This document shows, piece after piece, positions 35,778 to 45,356 of a stretch of DNA of 64,000 bases. The stretch comes from Parvularculaceae bacterium. GTDB taxonomy: Bacteria > Pseudomonadota > Alphaproteobacteria > Caulobacterales > Parvularculaceae. A model generated the notes under the pieces. The model was not told the DNA's origin and searched no databases. It saw nothing but the letters and a program-made list of their open reading frames with translations. The stretch is taken from positions 1 to 64,000 of the forward strand of contig JANQMJ010000024.1 of NCBI GenBank assembly GCA_028280115.1. Reading direction: 5' to 3'. Both the position numbers and the translations under genes were made by a program. Numbering within the stretch: position 1 is the stretch's first letter; each line of letters begins with the position of its first letter.

Positions 35778-37727
35778 CTACAGATGGGTCTCGAACCAGC
35801 GCACGATTTCCACCGTCGAGGTGATCCGGTTTTCCGTTTTCTGCCAGCCGTGACCTTCGTCCGGGAACAGAACATATTTCACCGGCACGCCCCGCTCTTC
35901 AAGACTGGCGACGACCTGTTCGGCTTCCACAACGGGAACGTTCGTATCGTTGGCGCCGTGCAGGACGATCGTCGGCGCGACGACGCGGTCGACTTTGTGG
36001 ATCGGCGACAGATCGCGCAGCATATCCGCTTGCGTCACCGGGTCGCCATATTCGACCGTCGATATCGCCGCCATCCACGGTTCCGTATTGGCGAAAAACG
36101 TCTCGAAATTGACGACGCCGAATAAATTGGCGCCGGCGGCGAAGAGATCGGGATATTCCGTCAATCCGGCCATCACCATATAGCCGCCATAAGAGCCGCC
36201 CATGATCCCGATTTTTTCCGGATCGGCGATGCCCGCTGCGATCATGTGATCTGCGCTCGCCTTGATGTCCTTGACGGCGTTGACCCTGAGCGCGCCATTA
36301 TCGAGATTGACGAATGTCTTGCCGAAGCCGGACGAGCCGCGCACATTCGGCGCGAACACCGAAATCCCGCGCGACAAGAGCGCCTGAATGGTGGAGTTGA
36401 AGGTCGGCCGCTCCTGCCCCTCGGGCCCGCCGTGAAAATCCAGGACGATCGGACCGGGGCCGTCCGCCCCCGGCGCCCGGTAGAGCCAACCGGAAAGGCC
36501 GAGCCCGTCATGGGCTTCGTACCGGACAAGCTCAGGCTGTACGAGCGACGCAAGATCGATGCCTTCATGGGCGCTGTCCGTGACTTGCGTAAAGACGCCG
36601 TCCGAGACGGAAAGCGTCCACACATTCATCGGCGAGGCGGCGCCGGAAACCGTCATCGCCAGGAATTCGCCGTCCGGGCCGTAGGTCAAATCGCCCGCGA
36701 TCTCCGCGGGCAGTTCGGGACCTGAGATCGCCTTGCCCGCGGCGACATCGAAAAACGCAAGTTCGCTTTTTCCCGCAACATTCCACAAGAGAGCGGCCTG
36801 ACCGCTATCGAGGCTTACGTCGAAGCCGAGGAGATCGGCGTCGTCACGGGCGGCGACGATTTGAAAAGCGCCGGCGCGGCCTTCCCCGTCAATGTCAATT
36901 CTGGCGAGCGCTTCCATTTCACGGTCGATATTGGTTGAAATAAGGATGGTGTCATTGCCCGCGAAACGAGCGTTGTCAGACAACGCAACGCCGTCATGCG
37001 GGGTTAACAGCTGTTCTGCGCCCGTCGCCAGATCGATCAGATAAAGATTCGTGTCGCCTCGGCTCACCATTCGCCACACAACGGCCCGCGCGCCGTCCGG
37101 GGAAAGGGCGGCGGTAAAACCGATGCCCTGGTTTTCAGCGATCAACCGCGAGTCGTTCGTCTCACGGTCATAAAGATAAGCATCCATGGCCCCGGCGCCG
37201 GCGACATTGGACGAATAGGTTAAGTAACGGCCATCCTCGCTCCACTCGCCGAGCCAATTGTTGACCGTGCCGCCCGCGGTAATGAGCACGGGTTCTGCGT
37301 CATCGAGCGAGGCAAGATAGATCTGCGTGTTCAGACCGCCGCCGGGCGCGACCGAAACCGCCAGGACGTCGCCCTGCCGAGACCACTGGGCGCCCCCGAC
37401 CTGATCGTCAAAAAACGTCGCCTGCTGCGGCGCCGAGCCGTCGGCGCTTGCGATGAAAACCTGCGGCGAGCCGGTTTCGCTGGAGAGATAGGAAAGCCGT
37501 TCCCCGGTCGGCGAAAAGTCGGCGCCGTAGGCGCGATCGATCGACGCCATGCGCGCGACGGACGCTTCAAGGTCTTCCGACGTCTCGGCGCTATGTTGTT
37601 CTTCTTTCATTGCCGGCGCCTCAACGCTTTTTTCAGCATCGGTTGCGGCGCGCTCGCCGCAAGCCGCTACTCCAAGCACGACCGCCAGGCCCGCCGCTGT
37701 TTTTAGCCATGTTATATTGGGTTTCAT
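35778..37727 (-). CDS. S9-family (prolyl oligopeptidase-type) exported lipoprotein peptidase
   Basis: The ATG at 37727 follows a GAGG ribosome-binding site and gives 649 residues; a longer frame to 37814 lacks support. The signal peptide ends in a lipobox (GVAACG). An N-terminal beta-propeller with WD40-like PD40 repeats (AYGADFSPTGERLSYLSS and others) precedes the hydrolase domain, with Ser512 in GGSYGGYM, Asp in HGANDTNVP and His in DEGHGW. It would cut peptides in the periplasm. It occupies exactly the interval between the two era 3' ends. Confidence 0.9.
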   Translation of the reverse strand: MKPNITWLKTAAGLAVVLGVAACGERAATDAEKSVEAPAMKEEQHSAETSEDLEASVARMASIDRAYGADFSPTGERLSYLSSETGSPQVFIASADGSAPQQATFFDDQVGGAQWSRQGDVLAVSVAPGGGLNTQIYLASLDDAEPVLITAGGTVNNWLGEWSEDGRYLTYSSNVAGAGAMDAYLYDRETNDSRLIAENQGIGFTAALSPDGARAVVWRMVSRGDTNLYLIDLATGAEQLLTPHDGVALSDNARFAGNDTILISTNIDREMEALARIDIDGEGRAGAFQIVAARDDADLLGFDVSLDSGQAALLWNVAGKSELAFFDVAAGKAISGPELPAEIAGDLTYGPDGEFLAMTVSGAASPMNVWTLSVSDGVFTQVTDSAHEGIDLASLVQPELVRYEAHDGLGLSGWLYRAPGADGPGPIVLDFHGGPEGQERPTFNSTIQALLSRGISVFAPNVRGSSGFGKTFVNLDNGALRVNAVKDIKASADHMIAAGIADPEKIGIMGGSYGGYMVMAGLTEYPDLFAAGANLFGVVNFETFFANTEPWMAAISTVEYGDPVTQADMLRDLSPIHKVDRVVAPTIVLHGANDTNVPVVEAEQVVASLEERGVPVKYVLFPDEGHGWQKTENRITSTVEIVRWFETHL

Positions 37728-37832
37728 CGCCTCGATCTTTCCCGTTTGCGCTGTGAAAGACATGACGGACCGTCCGCGCGGCGTCAATCGGTTCTCTCGA
37801 TCAGCAAAAACCATTGAAACATACGCCCTTGT

Positions 37833-38744
37833 TCACTCCACCGCATCAAGGCCCAGGCCGCGCAGGCGCGCCGCCTCCTCGTCCCAGCGCTCGCGGACTT
37901 TGACGTGCAAAAATAAATGCACCGGCCGTCCCAAGAGTTCGGCGAGGTCCTCGCGCGCCGCCTGGCCGATGGTTTTCAAGGTCTGCCCGCCCTTGCCGAG
38001 AACGATGCCTTTCTGGCTGTCGCGGGCGACGTAAATCGTCTGTTCGATGCGCACGCCCTTGCCGGTTTCCTTCCAGCTTTCGGTCTCCACGGTCGAATCG
38101 TAAGGCAGTTCCTGATGCAGGCGCAGATAGAGTTTTTCGCGCGTAACTTCCGCCGCCATCAGGCGCTCGGAAATGTCCGAAAGCTGGTCTTCCGGATAAA
38201 GCCACGGCCCCGCCGGGGCGTTTGAAACAAGATGGGCTTTTAAGCCCGAAAGCCCGTCGCCGGTCGTCGCCGAAATCATGAACGTATCGGTAAAATCACC
38301 GGCGGCGTTTAAATCCTCGGCGAGCGAGAGGAGTTTCGGCCGGGCGACGGCGTCGATTTTGTTGAGCGCCAAAGCGGCCTTGCGCTGCGCCGCGTTCAGC
38401 CCCTCGATGATACGGTCCGTATCGCTCGCGGCCTTGCCCCCTTTAAGATAGTCCGGCGCGTCGACCAGCAACAGCGTCTTGTCCGCGCCGTCCAGCCCCG
38501 CCCAGGCGGCGGCGACCATGGCCCGGTCGAGACGCCGGCGAGGCGCGAAGATGCCCGGCGTGTCAATAAAGATGAGCTGCGTGTCGCCTTCGGTCAGGAC
38601 GCCGCGCACCCGCGCGCGTGTCGTCTGCACTTTATGGGTGACGATGGAGACCTTGGCGCCGACCAGCGCATTGACCAGCGTCGACTTGCCGGCGTTAGGC
38701 GCGCCGATGACGGCGATAACGGCGCAGCGCGTTGTTTCAGTCAT
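37833..38744 (-). CDS. era: GTPase Era
   Basis: A 303-residue protein with the G domain motifs GAPNAGKST (14-22), DTPG (61-64) and NKID (128-131), then a KH domain with GKGGQTLKTIGQAAR. Era binds 16S rRNA and helps 30S assembly. The gene overlaps rnc by eight bases. Its 3' end is duplicated at 35695-35758; both copies give a complete C-terminus, so era is intact. Confidence 0.97.
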   Translation of the reverse strand: MTETTRCAVIAVIGAPNAGKSTLVNALVGAKVSIVTHKVQTTRARVRGVLTEGDTQLIFIDTPGIFAPRRRLDRAMVAAAWAGLDGADKTLLLVDAPDYLKGGKAASDTDRIIEGLNAAQRKAALALNKIDAVARPKLLSLAEDLNAAGDFTDTFMISATTGDGLSGLKAHLVSNAPAGPWLYPEDQLSDISERLMAAEVTREKLYLRLHQELPYDSTVETESWKETGKGVRIEQTIYVARDSQKGIVLGKGGQTLKTIGQAAREDLAELLGRPVHLFLHVKVRERWDEEAARLRGLGLDAVE

Positions 38745-39435
38745 CCTCGGCCCACACGCCTTCGCGCACCAGAATGGCCCGCGCGGCCTCCATCTGGGCG
38801 GCGCGTTTGGAGCGCCCTTCGCCGCCCGCCGGCTTAAAGCCTTTCACGCGCACTTCCACTTTAAACGCCGGCGCATGGTCCGGTCCTTCCGCATGGAGCA
38901 CGACATAATCCGGCGTGCCGAGTTTTTTCCGCTGCGACCATTCCTGCAGTTCCGTCTTGGCGTCGCGGTGATATTTCGACAGTGGTTCAAGATTGGGCGT
39001 CCAAAATAAACCATAAACCCGGCGCGCCGCATCGAGCCCGCCATCGATGTAAAGCGCGCCGAGGAGCGCCTCCATTGCGTCGCCGAGGATCGCTTTCTTT
39101 TTGCGCCCGCCGGATTCTTCTTCCCATTGCGACATTTGGATGAGCGCGTCGAGGCCGAAATGGACCGCCGCCTTGGCGCAGGTTTCCTTGCGCACCAGCG
39201 CGTTAAGGCGCGGCGCCAGTTCGCCTTCCGCATAGTCGGGATAGCGCCGCCAGAGCTCTTCGGCGGTGAGAAGGCCCAAGACCCGGTCGCCGAGAAACTC
39301 CAGCCGTTCCAGATCCAGACCCGCGCCGGCGCCGCCGGAAAGGCTTGAATGGGTCAGCGCGCGCGCCAGCAACGTCTTGTTGGTGAAATGATGGCCGAGA
39401 CGCTCTTCAAGTGCGGAAAAGTCGGGTGCGCTCAT
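38737..39435 (-). CDS. rnc: Ribonuclease III
   Basis: A 232-residue protein. The RNase III signature ERLEFLGDRVL (43-53) and the downstream catalytic acids (GDAMEALLGALYIDGG) mark the nuclease domain; the C-terminal dsRNA-binding domain ends in GEGRSKRAAQMEAARAIL. It processes rRNA precursors and some mRNAs. It overlaps lepB by four bases and era by eight, as expected for the lepB-rnc-era operon. Confidence 0.97.
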   Translation of the reverse strand: MSAPDFSALEERLGHHFTNKTLLARALTHSSLSGGAGAGLDLERLEFLGDRVLGLLTAEELWRRYPDYAEGELAPRLNALVRKETCAKAAVHFGLDALIQMSQWEEESGGRKKKAILGDAMEALLGALYIDGGLDAARRVYGLFWTPNLEPLSKYHRDAKTELQEWSQRKKLGTPDYVVLHAEGPDHAPAFKVEVRVKGFKPAGGEGRSKRAAQMEAARAILVREGVWAEDD

Positions 39436-40244
39436 TCAACCGGATCGAGAATGCGCCCGTAGCGGATCGCAACCGGCCATTTCCAGACCTGCCAGAACCG
39501 CGCCGATTGACCGTCGATGGAAAAGAACAGGCGCTCGGCGCGTCCGACGACATCGTCATGGGGCACATACCCGACCAGCGACGTCACCCGGCTGTCCTGG
39601 GACTGATCGCGATTGTCGCCCATCATGAAATAGTGGCCCATGGGCACCTGATAGGGCCCGACATTATCAAGCGCGCCCCGGTCGCCGGCGCATTCCTGGA
39701 CGATATAGGACGCGCCGTTGTCCAGCGTCTCGCGATAGATCGGTCCCGACCGGCCGTCGCAGACGCCGGCCTCGACGGCGATGAATTCCTTGCGCACCGG
39801 CTCGCCGTTAATATGCAGATGCCCTTCGATCATCTGGATCTGATCGCCGGGCAGGCCGACGACCCGCTTGATGTAATCCTTGTTGCCGTCCTTGCGGTTT
39901 TTGAAAACCACGATGTCCCCGCGTACCGGCGCGCCGGAAAAAATCCGCCCCTCTATGGGAAGGCGGGTCATGGGATAAACCAGCGAGGCGCGCGAATAGC
40001 CGAATGTCGGTTTGGAAACGATCAGAAAATCGCCGATCAGCAGATTCGGCTTCATCGAGCCCGAAGGAATATTGAAGGGCTGAAAAATCACGATCCGCAA
40101 AACCAGCGCGATCGCCACGGCGATGACCACCGTCTTGGCGAGATCCCAGACTTCTTCCGTGGCGGTCATCTTGGGCTTTTGCGCCAGCGCTTCGCCCTCG
40201 ACGCCCTTGCCGCCGCCAAACAGGTTTTTCAAGGAAAACGCCAT
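39432..40244 (-). CDS. lepB: Signal peptidase I
   Basis: A 270-residue protein with one predicted membrane helix (AKTVVIAVAIALVLRIVIF). Catalytic Ser63 lies in PSGSMKPN and Lys126 in DYIKRVVGLPGD; the box-E sequence GDNRDQSQDSR is present. It removes signal peptides from exported proteins at the outer face of the inner membrane. It is first of the lepB-rnc-era unit and lies 45 bases after acpS. Confidence 0.97.
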   Translation of the reverse strand: MAFSLKNLFGGGKGVEGEALAQKPKMTATEEVWDLAKTVVIAVAIALVLRIVIFQPFNIPSGSMKPNLLIGDFLIVSKPTFGYSRASLVYPMTRLPIEGRIFSGAPVRGDIVVFKNRKDGNKDYIKRVVGLPGDQIQMIEGHLHINGEPVRKEFIAVEAGVCDGRSGPIYRETLDNGASYIVQECAGDRGALDNVGPYQVPMGHYFMMGDNRDQSQDSRVTSLVGYVPHDDVVGRAERLFFSIDGQSARFWQVWKWPVAIRYGRILDPVE

Positions 40245-40289
40245 AAATTGAAACCTTTTCGCCGCCCCGCCCGATATCGCTCGAACATC

Positions 40290-40688
40290 CTATTTAGCCC
40301 GCGCATAGATAATGACAATGGCCTGGGCCAGGGGAAAATCGTCGGTGATGGTCAGATGAATGTCCGCCTCATGGCCATCGGGGGTGATTTCGGCGAGCCT
40401 TTTCGCGGCTCCCCCGGTCAGCGCCATGGTCGGCTTGCCGCCGGGCAGGTTCACCACCCCCATGTCGCGCCAGAAAACCCCGCGGGAAAGGCCCGTGCCC
40501 AGGGCCTTGGCGCAGGCCTCCTTGGCGGCGAAACGCTTGGCGTAGGAGGCGGCGCGATTGAGCCGGCGGTCGGATTTTACCTGCTCGATTTGCGTGAATA
40601 TGCGGCGCGTAAAACGCTCGCCATGGCGGCCGAGGGTTTTTTCCACCCGGCGGATGTCGATGATGTCGTTGCCGATGCCGATGATCAT
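40290..40688 (-). CDS. acpS: Holo-[acyl-carrier-protein] synthase
   Basis: A 132-residue 4'-phosphopantetheinyl transferase. It has the N-terminal [15 protein letters not shown] motif with the metal-binding Asp and the second motif [14 protein letters not shown] with the catalytic Glu/Lys. It activates ACP for fatty-acid synthesis using CoA. pdxJ lies three bases upstream on the same strand, so the two are cotranscribed, the usual pdxJ-acpS order. Confidence 0.96.
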   Translation of the reverse strand: MIIGIGNDIIDIRRVEKTLGRHGERFTRRIFTQIEQVKSDRRLNRAASYAKRFAAKEACAKALGTGLSRGVFWRDMGVVNLPGGKPTMALTGGAAKRLAEITPDGHEADIHLTITDDFPLAQAIVIIYARAK

Positions 40689-40691
40689 GAT

Positions 40692-41453
40692 TCACGCCCG
40701 CGCATCGCGCATCAGCCGCTTCATTTCCTTGACCGCCTCGCCGAGGCCCATAAAGACCGCCTCGCCGACCAGGAAATGACCGATATTAAGCTCGACGATT
40801 TGCGGCAACGCCGCAACGGGCTGAACGTTCTTGAAGGTCAGGCCGTGGCCGGCGTGGACTTCCAGACCGAACCCGTCGGCGAGTTCGGCGGCGGTTTTAA
40901 TCTTTTCAAGCTCCGCATTAATGCGCGCCGGGTCCGTCGCCGCGGTCGCTTCGTAATAGGCGCCGGTGTGAATTTCGATGACCGGCGCGCCGGTTGATTG
41001 TGCGGCTTCCACTTGCGGCGGTTCCGGGTCGATGAACAGCGAGACGCGTATCCCGGCGTCCATCAGCTTGCGGATGAACGGCGCCAGAAAATAATGCTGC
41101 CCCGCAACGTCAAGGCCGCCTTCGGTGGTGCGCTCTTCGCGGTTTTCCGGAACCAGACAACACGCATGGGGCACCGCCTCAAGGCAGATTTTCAGCATCT
41201 CCGCGGTCGCGGCCATTTCGAAATTGAGCGGCAGGTCGATTTCGGTTTTGAGCCGCCGCATGTCGTCGTCGACGATGTGGCGGCGGTCGCCCCGCAGATG
41301 CGCGGTGATCCCGTCGGCGCCGGCGGCAGCGACCAGATGCGCCGCGCGCACCGGATCGGGATGAACCCCGCCCCTCGCGTTGCGGATGGTCGCCACATGG
41401 TCGACATTGACGCCGAGGCGCAACGCCGATTTATCCGAATTGCATTCAACCAT
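40692..41453 (-). CDS. pdxJ: Pyridoxine 5'-phosphate synthase PdxJ
   Basis: A 253-residue TIM-barrel protein. The N-terminal [17 protein letters not shown] holds substrate-binding residues. The His-containing stretch [18 protein letters not shown] and the end [19 protein letters not shown] are typical of PdxJ. It joins 1-deoxyxylulose 5-phosphate and 3-amino-2-oxopropyl phosphate to make vitamin B6. It overlaps the unknown gene upstream by eight bases. Confidence 0.97.
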   Translation of the reverse strand: MVECNSDKSALRLGVNVDHVATIRNARGGVHPDPVRAAHLVAAAGADGITAHLRGDRRHIVDDDMRRLKTEIDLPLNFEMAATAEMLKICLEAVPHACCLVPENREERTTEGGLDVAGQHYFLAPFIRKLMDAGIRVSLFIDPEPPQVEAAQSTGAPVIEIHTGAYYEATAATDPARINAELEKIKTAAELADGFGLEVHAGHGLTFKNVQPVAALPQIVELNIGHFLVGEAVFMGLGEAVKEMKRLMRDARA

Positions 41454-41868
41454 CGCCGCCCGGCCCGGCGACCGGCAATATCGCCGATCGGTCTATTTTC
41501 GTTGCGTCGATTTCGCGCGTCGCCAGCAAAAGCTCGTCGCCGCCGCGCAGTTTGATCTGAACCGCCTCGGCCGATTCTCGCGCATTCGCAGGAATGTCGA
41601 TCAGCGTCAACGGCCCGTCGACGAAATCCGCATCGGCGATATCGCTATTGAGAACGCCGTGTTCGAAACCGACCTCGATCGAGCGCGCGTCAACTTGCGT
41701 TATCTTTCCGCGACCGGAAAGAGCGGTCGACGCGCCGGTCACGAAGCTCCGCAGGAAGAAGACATAAAGGACGCGCCTTTCGTCGCGCCAGGCGCGCAAT
41801 TGCGCCAGCACTTCGCACCCGGCATGGGCGACATCTCCATCGCGCGGTTTCGGCGAAACGACGGTCAT
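41446..41868 (-). CDS. Conserved-position protein of unknown function between pyrE and pdxJ
   Basis: A 140-residue soluble protein overlapping pyrE by four bases (ATGA) and pdxJ by eight, which shows it is translated as part of the operon. The sequence has mixed strands and helices, including [21 protein letters not shown]-like content (shorter stretches only), and a central [14 protein letters not shown] segment that is not clearly a membrane helix. I recognise no family. The codon use matches the neighbours. Confidence 0.75.
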   Translation of the reverse strand: MTVVSPKPRDGDVAHAGCEVLAQLRAWRDERRVLYVFFLRSFVTGASTALSGRGKITQVDARSIEVGFEHGVLNSDIADADFVDGPLTLIDIPANARESAEAVQIKLRGGDELLLATREIDATKIDRSAILPVAGPGGDG

Positions 41869-42452
41869 TGACTTACTCCCCGGCTGCCCGGCTTGACGGC
41901 GGGAATATCCTTCAGGTGCGCCGGCAGGTCGTCGGCCGGCCAGGCGTCCACTTTCAACTCGGCGAGCGCGATCATCGGCGCGCCGACCTGGGTTTGCCCG
42001 GCCGAACGGTCCACCAGACAGGCAAGCGCGAGCACCTCGCCGCCAGCTTTTTTCACCGCGTCAATCGCCTCGCGCGCCGAAAGACCTGTCGAGACGATGT
42101 CCTCGACGACGATCACGCGCGCGCCGGGCTTAAGTGAAAAGCCGCGGCGTAGTTCAAACGCCTCGTTCACGCGCTCAAGAAACATGAACGGGGCTTTTAA
42201 ATGCCGCGCGGTCTCATAGCCGTAAATGATCGCCCCCATGGCCGGCGAAACCACATGATCGATCGGCCCTTGGATTTCAGCGACGATCTTTTCCGCCAGG
42301 GCCCGGCACAAACGTCCGGTTCGTTCCGGATACATCGAAACGATCGACTTGTTGAGATAGGTGTCGCTGTGCAGACCGGAGGACAAGATGAAATGACCCT
42401 TCATCAGGGCGCCCGCAGCCTCGAATTCGCGCAAGGCGTCAGAGCTCTTCAT
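41865..42452 (-). CDS. pyrE: Orotate phosphoribosyltransferase
   Basis: A 195-residue protein. The PRPP-binding motif is VIVVEDIVSTG (113-123) and the flexible catalytic loop is near FELRRGFSLKPG. The N-terminal GHFILSSGLHSDTYLNK matches the type found in alphaproteobacteria. It makes orotidine 5-phosphate in pyrimidine synthesis. It overlaps rsh by 14 bases on the same strand. Confidence 0.95.
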   Translation of the reverse strand: MKSSDALREFEAAGALMKGHFILSSGLHSDTYLNKSIVSMYPERTGRLCRALAEKIVAEIQGPIDHVVSPAMGAIIYGYETARHLKAPFMFLERVNEAFELRRGFSLKPGARVIVVEDIVSTGLSAREAIDAVKKAGGEVLALACLVDRSAGQTQVGAPMIALAELKVDAWPADDLPAHLKDIPAVKPGSRGVSQ

Positions 42453-44832
42453 GGTCAGCAGAGCCGGTTCTTTCAGCGGAAATCACGCTCGGCGCCGCGC
42501 GCACGCCCGCCAGCGCATGTTCGAGCTGTGTAACGTCTTTGACCTCCGCATCCATGATAATGTCGATGAACTCCTGGGAGCGGTTGTGCAAACGCATGCT
42601 GGCGATGGAAACCCCGTAGCGGGCGAGGATGCCGGCGACTTCGCTCAAGACGCCGATGCCGTTTTGCACGGTGATGGTGAGGCGCGCGAACGCGCTGGCG
42701 TGTTCGTCGTCCTTGTCGCGCCATTTCAGATCGAGCCAACGGCTTTGCGGCGGGTCTTCTGCGGCCAGCGTCTCGCAATGGATGGTGTGCACTTTAATCT
42801 CGCCGTCGTCGGCGCGAATGCCGACGATGCGCTCGCCCGGCAGCGGCGTGCAGCAGCGCGCCATCTTGACCGAAACGCCCGGCGTGAGCCCGGAGATCGC
42901 GACCCGGGGCTTGAACTCCTGAAGACTTGCCGGGCGGATTTCGCCTTCGGCATGCGCCGACGCGCCGGGATAGACCGCATCGATCAGTTCGTTGACCGCC
43001 AGGTCGCCGCGACCGACGGCGACCAGCACATCTTCCACGGATTTCTTGCCGAGCCGCTTTAACCCGGCGCGCATGCCCTTGAGCGAATATTTCAGATGCG
43101 CGCCGGTAAACACGCTCTCCGCGATCGAGCGGCCGAGCGCGAGATGTTCGTTATACTCCAGTTTCTTGATGCGCCGGCGCACGCCGCTGCGCGCGCGGCC
43201 GGTGACGGCGATGCTTTCCCATTCGGCCGGCACCGGCGCGTTTTCCGAACGCAGCACTTCAACCACGTCGCCGGTGTTGAGCGGCGTGCGCAACGGTCGT
43301 TGCGCGCCGTTGATATTGGCGCCGATGCACTCATCGCCGACATCGGTGTGCACCGCATAGGCGAAATCAAGCGGCGTTGCGCCTTTCGGCAGGGCGATGA
43401 CGCGGCTTTTCGGGGTGAAGCAGAACACCTGGTCCTGAAACAGTTCGAGCTTGGCGTATTGCAGCGCCTCGATGGGATCGTCGCCGGACTGAAACATGTC
43501 GACCAGGCGGCGCGGCGTTTCATAAGGATCATATTGGCCCGGCGCGACGATTTCCACCGATTGATCGCCCTTGCCGGGATCCTTGTACTGCCAATGCGCG
43601 GCGACGCCGCGTTCGGCGGTTTCGTGCATTTCATAGGTGCGGATCTGGATTTCGATGCGCTGGCGCCGGCCGGCCGTCCAGGGCGGACCGATCACCGCGG
43701 TATGGATCGAGCGGTAATTGTTCGGTTTCGGCGCGGAGATGTAATCGTCGAATTCCGTCGGGATCATGCGCCAATTGGTGTGAATGACGCACAGGGCGCG
43801 GTAGCAGTCGTCGATCTGCTCGACGAGCACGCGAAAGGCGTAGATATCCGCCAGTTCGTCGAACGATACGTTCTTCTGCTGCATCTTGCGCCAGATCGAA
43901 TAGGGACGCTTTTCGCGGCTGTGCACTTCCGCCCTGACGCCCGCCGCATCGAGGCGCGCGCGCAGGAGATTGGCCAGTTCGACGACCCCGCCGACCGAAT
44001 AGCGATGCAAGTCTTCGAGCCGCCGGCTGATCGTTTCGTGGGCGTCGGTGCTGAGTTCGCGAAAGGCGATGTCCTCGAGCTCCTCGCGAAAGCGCTGCAC
44101 GCCGATGCGTCCGGCGAGCGGCGCGTAGATTTCCATCGTCTCCATGGCGATCTGCTGGCGTTTTTCCGGCTTTTGAATGTATTGCAGCGTGCGCATATTA
44201 TGCAGCCGGTCCGCCAGCTTCACCAAAAGAACGCGCACGTCGTCGGCCATGGCGACGACCAGCTTGCGGAAATTTTCCGCCTGCTTGTTGGCTTCGTCGC
44301 GCAGTTCGATCTTGGAAAGCTTGGTGACGCCGTCGACCAGCCGGGCGATTTCCGGCCCGAAGCTGCGTTCTATATCGTCGATCGAATGGCCGGTGTCCTC
44401 GACCACGTCGTGCAGCAAGGCCGTGGCGACCGTCGCCGGATCGGCGCGCAGTTCCGTCAGGATCGCCGCGACCGCCAGAGGATGGGAGAAATAAGGATCG
44501 CCGGAATGGCGGGTTTGTCCCCCATGGGCCTTCATCGCAAAGACATAAGCGCGGTTGAGGAGGTCTTCGTCGGCGTCGCTGTCATAGGCCTTGACGAGTT
44601 CAATCAGCTCGGTCTGGCGAATGAAGCCTACAGGATGCGACGGTTGCGGCGATCGCGTCGCTGGCGCAGCGTCCGCTTGAGCCGCAGGCGCAGCTTGCGG
44701 CGGCGACGGTCGATGAGCGTCAGGATCCGCCGCGCCGCGGCTTTTTTTTGCAATTGACGACGCATGAGTCTGATGCGGTTTTTCCGCATGGCGCGTTTTG
44801 CTTCTCGTTCCGGCTGTCAGTTTGTCAGCCAT
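42439..44832 (-). CDS. rsh: Bifunctional (p)ppGpp synthetase/hydrolase
   Basis: A 797-residue protein with all RSH domains in order: HD hydrolase (His-Asp at 141-142 in LLHDVVEDTG), synthetase (around YSIWRKMQQKNVSFDELADIYAF), TGS (FCFTPKSRVIALPKGATPLDFAY), a helical Cys-containing region (KMARCCTPLPGERIVG) and an ACT domain. Intact HD and synthetase residues indicate both making and breaking of the alarmone. It has a low-complexity N-terminal extension of about 70 residues (Ala/Pro/Gln-rich) not seen in shorter relatives; a later start near residue 68 cannot be excluded. rpoZ lies upstream, as in the rpoZ-spoT order. Confidence 0.95.
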   Translation of the reverse strand: MADKLTAGTRSKTRHAEKPHQTHASSIAKKSRGAADPDAHRPSPPQAAPAAQADAAPATRSPQPSHPVGFIRQTELIELVKAYDSDADEDLLNRAYVFAMKAHGGQTRHSGDPYFSHPLAVAAILTELRADPATVATALLHDVVEDTGHSIDDIERSFGPEIARLVDGVTKLSKIELRDEANKQAENFRKLVVAMADDVRVLLVKLADRLHNMRTLQYIQKPEKRQQIAMETMEIYAPLAGRIGVQRFREELEDIAFRELSTDAHETISRRLEDLHRYSVGGVVELANLLRARLDAAGVRAEVHSREKRPYSIWRKMQQKNVSFDELADIYAFRVLVEQIDDCYRALCVIHTNWRMIPTEFDDYISAPKPNNYRSIHTAVIGPPWTAGRRQRIEIQIRTYEMHETAERGVAAHWQYKDPGKGDQSVEIVAPGQYDPYETPRRLVDMFQSGDDPIEALQYAKLELFQDQVFCFTPKSRVIALPKGATPLDFAYAVHTDVGDECIGANINGAQRPLRTPLNTGDVVEVLRSENAPVPAEWESIAVTGRARSGVRRRIKKLEYNEHLALGRSIAESVFTGAHLKYSLKGMRAGLKRLGKKSVEDVLVAVGRGDLAVNELIDAVYPGASAHAEGEIRPASLQEFKPRVAISGLTPGVSVKMARCCTPLPGERIVGIRADDGEIKVHTIHCETLAAEDPPQSRWLDLKWRDKDDEHASAFARLTITVQNGIGVLSEVAGILARYGVSIASMRLHNRSQEFIDIIMDAEVKDVTQLEHALAGVRAAPSVISAERTGSADHEEL

Positions 44833-44900
44833 ATCCTATCGGCCATCATCGCGTCATGCGGCCGGAAAAGGAATGGATACCGGGCAGGCCGCTTTCGCCC

Positions 44901-45266
44901 TTATCCCTTCGGCAGGGTTTGCGGGGTTGTCATGCCCGCCGCCTGAATCGCCTTGAGGTAGTCGTCCTCCGACATCCGATCGAATTCGGGCGCATCGGCT
45001 TTCTCCGACGCGGCCTCGGCGTCTTCGCCTTCTTCGGTCTCGACCTGCTTTTGCAGCGACTGAACGAGGTCTTCGTCGAGTTCTTCCGGGTTAAGCATGG
45101 TGTCGGCGATTTCGCGCAGCGCCACGACAGGATTCTTGTCATTGTCCCGGTCGAGCAGCAAGGGCGCGCCGGACGACAGAACCCTGGCCCGATGCGCCGC
45201 GAGCAGCACGAGATCGAAGCGATTGGGGACCTGTTCGACGCAATCTTCAACCGTGACGCGTGCCAT
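44901..45266 (-). CDS. rpoZ: RNA polymerase omega subunit
   Basis: A 121-residue protein beginning [20 protein letters not shown], the invariant start of omega, followed by [10 protein letters not shown]. It helps fold beta prime and forms one ppGpp-binding site. The C-terminus is a long acidic tail typical of alphaproteobacterial omega. It is followed by rsh after a 68-base gap. Confidence 0.96.
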   Translation of the reverse strand: MARVTVEDCVEQVPNRFDLVLLAAHRARVLSSGAPLLLDRDNDKNPVVALREIADTMLNPEELDEDLVQSLQKQVETEEGEDAEAASEKADAPEFDRMSEDDYLKAIQAAGMTTPQTLPKG

Positions 45267-45356
45267 GTCATTCTCCTGGGATGTATTGGCGAGCTAGCTG
45301 AAATATCCCCCCTCGCCGGCGGTTACAAGCGCTGCAACGCAAAAAGAGGCCGATTT

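Noticed and set aside
39411-40997. 528-residue plus-strand frame over lepB, acpS and pdxJ
   Set aside because: Runs antisense through three well-supported genes.
43096-44757. 553-residue plus-strand frame over rsh
   Set aside because: Antisense shadow of rsh.
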